Shown one piece after another: positions 24,505 to 31,510 of a stretch of DNA of 64,000 bases. The stretch is taken from contig DASWJS010000020.1 of the NCBI GenBank assembly GCA_036397035.1, positions 69,287 through 133,286 of the forward strand, written 5' to 3'. Every line of letters begins with the position of its first letter. The stretch's first letter is position 1. The notes under the pieces are model-generated. The model did not search any database. It was not told where the DNA came from and saw nothing but the letters and a program-made list of their open reading frames with translations. A program made the position numbers and the translations under genes. Origin of the DNA: DASWJS01 sp036397035. GTDB lineage: Bacteria; Actinomycetota; AC-67.

Positions 24505-25104
24505 TCAGTCCTTCCAGCGGCCGTAGTGGATCACCTGTTCCGGCTCGCGCCTGCCGCGCGCGAGCGAGGGCGACGGCGCGTCGGGCGCGCCGTAGCCGAG
24601 TGCGATCGCTCCGATGGGCGTGTACGCCTCGGGCGCGCCGAACGCGTCGCGAAACTCGCTCGCGCGACGCACGCCGAAGAACAGCGCGCCGAGCCCCTCG
24701 TCCACGACGGTCAACAGCATGAGCATCGAGGCGAAGGCCGTGTCGAGGTGCCAGAAGGGGACGGGCCAGCGCGCCTCGTCGCGATCGGTCCAGCCTTTGT
24801 CCGGCTCGGCGTAGCGATCGAGGTAGATCTCCTTGTTGGACATCGGGACGATGAGCGCCGGCGCGCGCATGATGCCGCCGGCCAGCGGGCCCCCGCGCTC
24901 GTCGGCCGGCCACTCGGCGTCCCAGAAGCGCGCGCGGTCCTCCGGCTCGGTCAAGACGAGGAACGCCCACCCCTGGCTGAAGCCGGCCGACGGCGCGTGC
25001 AGGGCGTTGCGAAGGATTCGTTCGAGCGCCGCCCGGGGCACGGGCCGGTCCGGGTCGAAGTTCCGCCACATCCGCCGCTTGTCGATCGCCCGCTGTAGCT
25101 CCAT
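24505..25104 (-). CDS. Nitroreductase family flavoprotein
   Basis: 199 residues from the ATG at 25104, which has a strong AGGGGGGAG ribosome-binding site; a GTG at 25134 is an upstream alternative. The FMN-binding pattern is clear: MELQRAIDKRRMWRNFDP at the N-terminus, LRNALHAPSAGFSQGWAFLVL next, and DEGLGALFFGVRRASEFRD later, with IGAIALGYG near the C-terminus. These enzymes reduce nitro, quinone or enone compounds with NAD(P)H or F420H2; this subgroup resembles the F420/mycobacterial type. The patatin gene is divergent, 44 bases away. Confidence 0.88.
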   Translation of the reverse strand: MELQRAIDKRRMWRNFDPDRPVPRAALERILRNALHAPSAGFSQGWAFLVLTEPEDRARFWDAEWPADERGGPLAGGIMRAPALIVPMSNKEIYLDRYAEPDKGWTDRDEARWPVPFWHLDTAFASMLMLLTVVDEGLGALFFGVRRASEFRDAFGAPEAYTPIGAIALGYGAPDAPSPSLARGRREPEQVIHYGRWKD

Positions 25105-25148
25105 CGCTCCCCCCTGGTTCGCCGCGAGGCGCACCCTATGATGACGGC

Positions 25149-25997
25149 GTGTCCACGAGTCGCAAGCCGCGCGTCGCGTTCGTGCTCGGAGGAGGGGGGA
25201 ACCAGGGCGCCTACGAGGTCGGGATGCTGCACGCGCTGCTCGACCGGGGGATCGCGCCCGAGCTGATCGTCGGGACCTCGATCGGGGCGGTGAACGGCGC
25301 GGCCGTGGCGGCGGCGCCGACCGTCGAGACCGTCGAGACGCTGCGCTCGGTCTGGACGGCGCTGGACGTGGCGACGATCTTCGGCGGCTCCATCTTCGCC
25401 GGGGCCGCGAACCTCTTCCGAAGCAGGACGCACATGCACTCGAACGCGGCGCTGCGCCGGATGCTCGCCGAGACGTTGCCGCGCCGGTTCGACGACTTGG
25501 TCGTGCCGTTCCAGTGCGTCGCCGCCTCGATCGAGCGAGCCGCCGAGCACTGGTTCGGCGACGGCGACCTGACCGAGGCGATCCTGGCCTCGTGCGCGGT
25601 GCCGGGAGTCCTGCCGCCGGTCAAGGTCGGCGACGAGCACTTCATCGACGGGGGCATCGTGAACAGCATCCCGATCTCGCGCGCCGTCGAGCTGGGCGCG
25701 AGGGAGATCTACGTGCTGCAGGTGGGCCGCATCGAACGGCCGTTGACGGCGCCGCGAACGCCCGTGCAGGTGGGCCTGGTCGCCTTCGAGATCGCGCGGC
25801 GCCACCGGTTCGCCCGCGACCTCGCGCAGTTGCCGCCGGGCGTCGTCGCGCACGTCCTGCCCACGGGCGAGCCGCGCCGCCGGGGGAGCGACCTGGCGCA
25901 ACTCAACTACCGCGGCTTCAAGGCCATCGCGGAACGGATCGAGCGTGCCCGTGCGGCAACCGCGGACTACCTCGCGGCCAACGCCCGGGTCTCGTGA
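25149..25997 (+). CDS. Patatin-like phospholipase
   Basis: 282 residues. VLGGGGNQGAYEVGMLHAL is the Gly-rich oxyanion loop, LIVGTSIGAVNGAAVAA holds the GxSxG nucleophile, and FIDGGIVNSIPIS gives the DGG catalytic Asp. The Ser-Asp dyad is therefore intact. ILASCAVPGVLPPVKVGD is another family-conserved strip. TATGAT lies 6 bases before the GTG start, consistent with a leaderless message. Its stop overlaps the next gene's start as TGATG. The pair likely remodels acyl lipids: one cleaves, the other re-acylates. Confidence 0.92.
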   Translation: MSTSRKPRVAFVLGGGGNQGAYEVGMLHALLDRGIAPELIVGTSIGAVNGAAVAAAPTVETVETLRSVWTALDVATIFGGSIFAGAANLFRSRTHMHSNAALRRMLAETLPRRFDDLVVPFQCVAASIERAAEHWFGDGDLTEAILASCAVPGVLPPVKVGDEHFIDGGIVNSIPISRAVELGAREIYVLQVGRIERPLTAPRTPVQVGLVAFEIARRHRFARDLAQLPPGVVAHVLPTGEPRRRGSDLAQLNYRGFKAIAERIERARAATADYLAANARVS

Positions 25998-27028
25998 TGG
26001 ACCGGCTCCCGCCCACGATCCTGCGGCGCGTGGTGCTCGCGCCGCTCGTGTTCGTGCTGTCGATTCTTGCGCTGACCTTCGCGCCGGTCGCGCTCCTGGT
26101 CGCCGCGGCGGTCGACTTCCTGACGCCGGGCTACTGGCGAGCCGTGCGCATCCTCGGGTTCGTCACCGTCTACCTCGCGATGGAGGTCGTCGGCCTTGCG
26201 GCGATGTTCGTCCTGTGGCTCGCGAGCGGCTTCGGGCTCGCGATGCGCTCGGACGGCATCCAGTCGGCGCACTTCGCGTTCATGCGCTGGTGGCTCGGCG
26301 TGATCAACCGGACGAGCCGCGTGCTGTTCCAGTTGAAGATCGTCATCGAGGACCGGCCCGAGCCGCGCCCCGGGCCGATCCTGGTGTTCAGCCGCCACGC
26401 CGGCCCCGGCAACTCGCTGCTGCTGATCGGCACGATCATGATCGGGTACGCGCGCCACCCCCGGATCGTGATGCTCGCCAAGCTCCAATGGGAGCCGCTG
26501 TTCGACGTCATGCTCAACCGCGTGCCGAACCGGTTCATCCGCCACGACCCCGCACGCCGCGAGCGGTACGTGGAGACGATCACCGAGCTTGCGACCGGGC
26601 TCGGCGATTCGGACGCGTTCGTGCTGTTCCCGGAAGGGAAGGACTTCACGCCGCGCGTCCGGCGGCGCGCGATCGACTACCTGCGTGCGAAGGGACACGA
26701 CCTCGCCGCCGAGCGCGCCGAGAAGATGGAGTACATGCTGCCGCCCCGTCACAACGGTGTACTGGCCGCGATGCAGGGCTCACCCGAAGCGGACGTCGTG
26801 CTCGTCGCGCACTCGGTGCTCGAGGACATCGGCTCCTTCAAGGATCTCTGGCACGCCATCCCCTTCGAGGAGCCCATCCACGCTCGGTACTGGCGCATCC
26901 CGCAGCAGGAGGTCCCGCACGATACCGACGAGCTGATCGAGTGGCTCTACGGCTGGTGGGAGCGGATCGACGCCTGGATCGCCGAACGCGTCGCGATCCC
27001 TAAACCCAGCGCTCGCCCGCCGGGGTGA
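25997..27028 (+). CDS. PlsC-like 1-acylglycerol-3-phosphate acyltransferase
   Basis: 343 residues from the ATG in the TGATG overlap with the patatin gene. Two membrane helices come first (VVLAPLVFVLSILALTFAPVA and FVTVYLAMEVVGLAAMFVL). The acyltransferase core has ILVFSRHAGPGNSLLLIG in place of the usual HxxxxD motif: the position normally Asp is Asn here. VLFPEGKDFTPRVRR is the FPEG glycerol-phosphate-binding motif. In the final part come RHNGVLAAMQGSPEADVV and PIHARYWRIP. It probably acylates lysophosphatidate, but the Asn substitution questions its chemistry. The last 29 bases overlap moaE on the other strand. Confidence 0.82.
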   Translation: MDRLPPTILRRVVLAPLVFVLSILALTFAPVALLVAAAVDFLTPGYWRAVRILGFVTVYLAMEVVGLAAMFVLWLASGFGLAMRSDGIQSAHFAFMRWWLGVINRTSRVLFQLKIVIEDRPEPRPGPILVFSRHAGPGNSLLLIGTIMIGYARHPRIVMLAKLQWEPLFDVMLNRVPNRFIRHDPARRERYVETITELATGLGDSDAFVLFPEGKDFTPRVRRRAIDYLRAKGHDLAAERAEKMEYMLPPRHNGVLAAMQGSPEADVVLVAHSVLEDIGSFKDLWHAIPFEEPIHARYWRIPQQEVPHDTDELIEWLYGWWERIDAWIAERVAIPKPSARPPG

Positions 27029-27404
27029 TCTCCTTCTTCCAGATCGCGACGGTCTCCTTGAGCGCGTCGATGAGCCAGCGCGCCGCCTCGAAGGCTTCGG
27101 ACCGGTGCGCCGCCGCCGCCGCGACGACGACGGAAGGCTCGCCCGGAGGCACGTCGCCGGTGCAGTGGACGGCGACCGCGCCGCCGAGCTTCCACCGCGC
27201 GACTGCTTCCTCGGCGAGCGCCCGCAACTGCGCCTCCGCGCGCGCCTCCCACGCCTCGTAGGACAGCCGGTCGACGACGCGGCCGTCGTCGGGCGAGCGC
27301 GTGGTCCCTTCGAAGGTGACGACGGCGCCGCAGTCGGCCCGCCGGATTCGCGCGACGAGCGCGGCCGCGTCGAGCGGCTCGGCCCGGAGCCCGGTGACGA
27401 TCAT
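27000..27404 (-). CDS. moaE: Molybdopterin synthase catalytic subunit MoaE
   Basis: 134 residues from the ATG at 27404 (ATGA overlap with mog). GAVVTFEGTTRSPDDGRVVDRLSYE is the first conserved block, AVHCTGDVPPGEPSVVVAAAAAHR the second, and ALKETVAIWKKEITPAGERW the C-terminal segment with the catalytic Lys pair and the conserved Trp. MoaE takes sulfur from thiocarboxylated MoaD to convert precursor Z to molybdopterin. Here its MoaD partner is encoded as the N-terminal part of a MoaC fusion two genes upstream. It is the last gene of the minus-strand unit. Confidence 0.93.
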   Translation of the reverse strand: MIVTGLRAEPLDAAALVARIRRADCGAVVTFEGTTRSPDDGRVVDRLSYEAWEARAEAQLRALAEEAVARWKLGGAVAVHCTGDVPPGEPSVVVAAAAAHRSEAFEAARWLIDALKETVAIWKKEITPAGERWV

Positions 27405-27865
27405 GCGCGGGCCATCTCGACCGCGTGCGCGAGGACCTCGGCGATCGCTTCCAGCGATTCGACCGCGGCCTTCGGCGAGCCGGGCACCGTGACGATCAGC
27501 GAGGCGCCTCTGATCCCGCATACCTGACGCGAGAGCGCGGCGAACGGCGTCGTGCGCATCCCCGCGACGCGCATCGCTTCGGCGAGTCCCGGCGCCTCGC
27601 GATCGAGGACCGCGCGCACGGCTTCGGGTGTCACGTCGCGCGGGCCGAGGCCCGTGCCCCCGGTGGCGACGACGACGTCGATGCCGGCGTCGTCGCACCA
27701 GGCGGTGAGCGCCTTTTCGATGGCCGGCCGGTCGTCGGGAACGACCGCTCGCTCGACGACGAGGTGTCCGGCGGCGACGAGCACGCGCTCGACGGCGGGG
27801 CCCGCCTCGTCCTCGTACTCACCGCGCGAGGCGCGGTCGCTCACCGTCAGCACCGCCGCGTTCAC
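27401..27865 (-). CDS. mog: Molybdopterin adenylyltransferase MogA/MoaB-like
   Basis: 154 residues from the GTG at 27865 (GTGA overlap with the moaC stop). AAVLTVSDRASRGEYEDEAGP is the family start, VVVATGGTGLGPRDVTPEAV the nucleotide/MPT-binding motif with GGTG, and SLIVTVPGSPKAAVESLEAI the second signature with PGSP. It adenylates molybdopterin before molybdate insertion by MoeA. The open frame extends far upstream, through moaD-moaC and moeA, but with no protein character there. MogA and MoaB are close relatives and the symbol is chosen for function. Confidence 0.9.
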   Translation of the reverse strand: MNAAVLTVSDRASRGEYEDEAGPAVERVLVAAGHLVVERAVVPDDRPAIEKALTAWCDDAGIDVVVATGGTGLGPRDVTPEAVRAVLDREAPGLAEAMRVAGMRTTPFAALSRQVCGIRGASLIVTVPGSPKAAVESLEAIAEVLAHAVEMARA

Positions 27866-28569
27866 GGGAACGTCACGCTCCCGGACTTCCCGCCCGACTT
27901 CGCGACGATCCGCAGGTCCTGGATCCGCATCGCGGCATCCTCGGCCTTGGCCATGTCGTAGAGCGTGAGCGCCGCGACCGAGCACGCGGTCAACGCTTCC
28001 ATCTCGAACCCGGTTCGATCCCGGCCGCGCACGGTCGCGCGCACCTCGATCGCGTCGTCGCCGTGGGGCGCGGCCGTCACCTCGACGAAGGAGGTGCGCA
28101 CGGGGTGGCAGTGCGGGATCAGCTCGGGCGTGCGCTTCGCCGCGAGCATCCCGGCGGTCGTGGCCGGACCGACGGCGTCGCCCTTTGCCACGCTCCCGGC
28201 GAGCAGCCGGTCGCGCACGTCCGGCGCGCACACCAGCACGCACGCGGCGGTCGCCTCGCGTGCGGTGACCTCCTTGTCGCCGACGTCGACCATGCGCGAG
28301 CCGCGCGACCGGGAGCCCGGCGCGCCGCCCGACACCGGCGGCAGCAGGCCGACCTCGTCGCCGTCGTCGAGCGCGCGACCCCAGACGGCGTCGCGCGCCA
28401 CCGTCTCGTCGCCGTGCACGATCGAGCAGATCGAAAGCACGCGCTCGAAGGCGGGTCCGTAGCGCTCGGTCGCGAGCTTCAGCGCCTCGCCCACCGTGTG
28501 CGCGTCGACCGCCAGGCTCGATGCGCCGGCCGCATCGCGCAGCGCCGCAAAGAACAGCAGGCGCGCCAT
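27862..28569 (-). CDS. MoaD-MoaC fusion protein (molybdopterin synthase small subunit + cyclic pyranopterin monophosphate synthase)
   Basis: 235 residues. Residues 1-82 are a complete MoaD: RLLFFAALRDAAGASSL start, then DDGDEVGLLPPVSGG with the terminal Gly-Gly at 81-82. The frame runs on without stop through APGSRSRGSR into MVDVGDKEVTAREATA and a full MoaC (LIPHCHPVRTSFVEV; GFEMEALTACSVAALTLYDM; IQDLRIVAKSGGKSG). MoaD works only with a free Gly-Gly end that is adenylated and thiocarboxylated, so this protein would need cutting after Gly82. Internal initiation at the ATG at 28293 could give free MoaC but not free MoaD, and no ribosome-binding site precedes it. Part of the moeA-mog-moaE operon. 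Confidence 0.9.
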   Translation of the reverse strand: MARLLFFAALRDAAGASSLAVDAHTVGEALKLATERYGPAFERVLSICSIVHGDETVARDAVWGRALDDGDEVGLLPPVSGGAPGSRSRGSRMVDVGDKEVTAREATAACVLVCAPDVRDRLLAGSVAKGDAVGPATTAGMLAAKRTPELIPHCHPVRTSFVEVTAAPHGDDAIEVRATVRGRDRTGFEMEALTACSVAALTLYDMAKAEDAAMRIQDLRIVAKSGGKSGSVTFP

Positions 28570-29766
28570 CTACAGCAGCTCCACGGTGACCTCGGCGCCG
28601 GCGTCGAGCCCGCCCGGCGGGACGATCGCGTAGCCGTCGGCGTCGATCAGGTTCGACAGCACCACGCTCGACTGCGCGGGCATCGGCGTCGCCCGGTCGC
28701 CGTCGAGCCGTACCCGGCAGAACAACGTTCGCGAGCGGTTCGCCACCGGCGCCGTCAACCGGGCCCGCACGGAGGCCGGTTCGGGCGAGCGCCCGCTCAT
28801 GATCCGGATCGCCGGCTGCACGAAGACGTGCGTTCCGGTGAAGGCCGAGCCGGGGTTGCCCGGCAGACCGAGCACCGGCGTCCGGCCGATCCGGCCCAGC
28901 ATGACCGGCTTGCCGGGCTTGATCGCCACGCGCCACAGCTCCAGCGCGCCGTGCTCTTCGAGCACGGCGCGCATCCAGTCGTGCTCGCCGACCGACGCGC
29001 CACCGGTCGTGACGATCGCGTCCGCGCGCGCCGCCTGCGTCGTCAACCAGTCGCGCAGTGCGCCCGGGTCGTCGCCGATCAGATCCGCGGCCACGACCGT
29101 CGCGCCGGCCGCCTCGCACATCGCGGCGAGCAGCGTCCGGTTGGCGTCGTAGACCTGCGCGCCGGCGAGCGGGCGGCCCGCCTCGATCACTTCCTCGCCG
29201 GAGGACAGGATCGCGACGCGCGGGCGCGGGTGCACCGGCACCTCCCGCAGTCCGAGGGAGGCGCACACGCCGAGGTGTACCGGCCGAAGCTGGGTCCCGG
29301 CGTCGATCACCGTCGATCCCGCCCGCACGTCCTCGCCCCGTGGGCGGACGTGGTGGCCCGAACGCGCGCCGACGACGACCTCAACCGCGCCCGCGCCCGC
29401 GACCGTATCTTCCCAGGGGACGACCGCGTCGGCGCCCGCCGGGATCGGGCCGCCCGTCATGATGCGAGCGGCGGTGCCGGGCTCGACGCGCGCACGGGGC
29501 TCGGTCCCCGCCGGGACGTCGTCGACCACGCGAAGCGTGCCGGGCGTGTCGCCCGAGCGAACCGCGTAGCCGTCCATCGCCGAGGACGCGAACCCGGGAA
29601 CGTCGATCGCCGCGACGACGGGCTCGGCGAGAACCAGGCCGCAGGCGCGCGCGAGCGGTGCGGGCGCGGGCGGCAGCGGCTCGAACGCGGCAAGGATCGT
29701 GCGCAAGCCTTCCTCGTAGGGGACGACGGGCCGCTCCAGCTCCTCGCGCGTGACGGTGCGCTTCAC
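28570..29766 (-). CDS. moeA: Molybdopterin molybdenumtransferase MoeA
   Basis: 398 residues from the GTG at 29766, which overlaps the DUF6457 stop as GTGA. All MoeA landmarks are present: VPGFASSAMDGYAVRSGDTP, IMTGGPIPAGADAVV, VAILSSGEEVIEAG, IVTTGGASVGEHDW and VLGLPGNPGSAFT. Domain IV closes the protein (VVLSNLIDADGYAIVPPGG). MoeA inserts molybdate into adenylated molybdopterin at low molybdate. The moaD-moaC start codon follows its stop with no gap. Confidence 0.94.
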   Translation of the reverse strand: MKRTVTREELERPVVPYEEGLRTILAAFEPLPPAPAPLARACGLVLAEPVVAAIDVPGFASSAMDGYAVRSGDTPGTLRVVDDVPAGTEPRARVEPGTAARIMTGGPIPAGADAVVPWEDTVAGAGAVEVVVGARSGHHVRPRGEDVRAGSTVIDAGTQLRPVHLGVCASLGLREVPVHPRPRVAILSSGEEVIEAGRPLAGAQVYDANRTLLAAMCEAAGATVVAADLIGDDPGALRDWLTTQAARADAIVTTGGASVGEHDWMRAVLEEHGALELWRVAIKPGKPVMLGRIGRTPVLGLPGNPGSAFTGTHVFVQPAIRIMSGRSPEPASVRARLTAPVANRSRTLFCRVRLDGDRATPMPAQSSVVLSNLIDADGYAIVPPGGLDAGAEVTVELL

Positions 29767-29996
29767 GCGTGCTCCTCCACGATTGCGATCGCGTCGGTCA
29801 GCGAACCGCCGCCCGCCGCGAGCCGCCCGAGCACGTAGCATAGGAGCGGCGCGTTCGTCCGCTCGCCGCTCGCGTGCGACGCGACGCGCGCGACGTCGAG
29901 CAGGGCGCGGCGCTCTTCGGCCGAGGGCAGGAGCGCATCGGCCTCGACGCCGGATCGATCCGCGAGAGAAGAGACGATCGCATGCAGCCAGTCCAT
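29763..29996 (-). CDS. DUF6457 domain protein
   Basis: 77 residues. MDWLHAIVSSLADRSGVEA, then LLDVARVASHASGERTNAPL and CYVLGRLAAGGGSLTDAIA match the small actinobacterial DUF6457 domain, which is usually encoded beside, or fused to, the MobA nucleotidyltransferase. Here it leads the minus-strand moeA unit, and its first 15 bases overlap the divergent mobA start. A helper role in guanylylation of the cofactor is inferred from this association only. Confidence 0.75.
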   Translation of the reverse strand: MDWLHAIVSSLADRSGVEADALLPSAEERRALLDVARVASHASGERTNAPLLCYVLGRLAAGGGSLTDAIAIVEEHA

Positions 29997-30575
29997 CCCG
30001 CCGGCCTCCTGCTCACCGGTGGATCGTCGTCCCGGATGGGCCGGGACAAGTCCACGCTCCCGTTCGATGGGGTGCCGCTCGCCGTCCGCGTGGCGAACGA
30101 GCTCAAGCGCGTAGCCTACCCCGTGCTCACGGTGGGTCCGGAGGCGGGCACCGGCCTGTACGAAGTCGACGACTTGGGGGAGGGGCCGCTCGTCGCGTTC
30201 GTGGCCGGCGCGAGCGCGCTGGCGGTGCGCGGGCACGCGGGTCCGATCCTGCTCGTCGCGTGCGACCTGCCGCTGATCGACGCCACGCTCTTGCGCTACC
30301 TCGTGTCCCAGATCGGCGACTTCGACGCCGCCGTGCCCGTCGTCGCCGAGCGGCCGCAGCCCCTGTGCGCCGTCTACGCCGAGCGGGCGGCGACGCTCGC
30401 GGCCAAGCTCGCGGCGCGCGGGGAGCGCGCGATGCGGAGTCTGCTCGACGTCTGTGCGGTGCGCGCGCTCCCTGAACGCGAGTGGGATCACATCGCGCCG
30501 CCGTCGGTGCTGCTGGACGTGGACACGCCGGACGACGTCGCGTTCGTGAAGCGGATTCGCGACGAGCCGCTGTAG
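29982..30575 (+). CDS. mobA: MobA-like molybdenum cofactor guanylyltransferase
   Basis: 197 residues. GLLLTGGSSSRMGRDKSTLPF is the NTP-transferase loop with GRDKS. ILLVACDLPLID gives the metal-binding Asp motif, and LLDVDTPDDVAFVKR is the usual end (NxNTPxD-like). It adds GMP to the molybdenum cofactor for enzymes of the DMSO-reductase class, which matches the formate-dehydrogenase-like gene next door. It is the only plus-strand gene in the cofactor island, overlapping DUF6457 by 15 bases at the 5' ends and fdhD by 88 bases at the 3' ends. Confidence 0.88.
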   Translation: MQPVHPAGLLLTGGSSSRMGRDKSTLPFDGVPLAVRVANELKRVAYPVLTVGPEAGTGLYEVDDLGEGPLVAFVAGASALAVRGHAGPILLVACDLPLIDATLLRYLVSQIGDFDAAVPVVAERPQPLCAVYAERAATLAAKLAARGERAMRSLLDVCAVRALPEREWDHIAPPSVLLDVDTPDDVAFVKRIRDEPL

Positions 30576-31426
30576 ACGTTGTAGCCGTCGCCGCGCACGA
30601 AGCCCGCCAGCGTCATCCCGGTCTCGGCCGCGAGGTCGACCGCGAGTGACGAGGGCGCCGAGACCGCGCTCACGATCGGGATGCCGGCGACCGCGGCCTT
30701 CTGCACGATCTCGAAGGACGCGCGGCCGCTCACCTGCAGGATGCGGTCGCTCGCGGGCAGGTTCCCCTCCATGAGGAGCGCGCCGACCACCTTGTCCACC
30801 GCGTTGTGCCGGCCTACGTCCTCGCGCACGAGCAGCAGCTTGCCCTCGGCGTCGAAGAGTCCGGCGGCGTGCAGCCCGCCCGTGCGCTCGAACACCTTCT
30901 GGCGCGCGCGCAACGCATCCGGGAGCGAGGAGATGACGTCCGCGTCGACGATCGGGCCTTCGGCGAGGGGCGCGCAGTGCACGCGCACCGCTTCCAGCGA
31001 CGCCTTCCCGCAGACGCCGCACGATGAGGTCGCGTAGACGTTCCGGCGAAGGCGCTCGGCCTCGAACGGCGCGGCGTCCGCCAGCTCGACCGTGACCTGG
31101 TTGTAGAGCTGCTCGGGCGGGCCGGAAGCGCAGTAGGAGACCGTGGCGACCTGGTCGCGTCCGGCGAGCATCGCCTCGCCGAACAAGAAGCCGAGCGCCA
31201 GCTCGAAGTCGTTGCCGGGCGTGCGCATCGTGACCGCGATCTGGTGATCGGCGCCGCGATGGCGCACGACGATCTCCAGCGGCTCCTCCGTCGCCAGCAC
31301 GTCGCTCTTTGGCCGGGCGACCCCGTCCCGGACGGCCGTCGCGCGCGCGCGGACCGTCGGTCCGGGCCTCGGCGTGCCGGGCGGCCTCCGGAAGCCGACG
31401 CCGATCGGGCGTGACTCGCTCATCAA
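30488..31426 (-). CDS. fdhD: Formate dehydrogenase accessory sulfurtransferase FdhD
   Basis: 312 residues. ATEEPLEIVVRHRGADHQI and RTPGNDFELALGFLFGEAM are the start of the domain, NVYATSSCGVCGKASLEAV contains the CxxC pair that carries persulfide sulfur, and LLVREDVGRHNAVDKVVG and LQVSGRASFEIVQKAAVAG follow. It ends GFVRGDGYNVYSGSSRIR plus a short Ser/Thr-rich tail that lies antisense to the end of mobA. FdhD sulfurates the molybdenum centre of formate dehydrogenases. It follows the FDH-like gene by 84 bases. Confidence 0.94.
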   Translation of the reverse strand: MMSESRPIGVGFRRPPGTPRPGPTVRARATAVRDGVARPKSDVLATEEPLEIVVRHRGADHQIAVTMRTPGNDFELALGFLFGEAMLAGRDQVATVSYCASGPPEQLYNQVTVELADAAPFEAERLRRNVYATSSCGVCGKASLEAVRVHCAPLAEGPIVDADVISSLPDALRARQKVFERTGGLHAAGLFDAEGKLLLVREDVGRHNAVDKVVGALLMEGNLPASDRILQVSGRASFEIVQKAAVAGIPIVSAVSAPSSLAVDLAAETGMTLAGFVRGDGYNVYSGSSRIRFTNATSSGVSTSSSTDGGAM

Positions 31427-31510
31427 CCGGCAACGCTATCGCGTTTCGGCCCTGGACAAACCGCTTGGAACGTGTATCTCGCACGTGAAAGCCGCATCCC
31501 ACGGTAGCTC

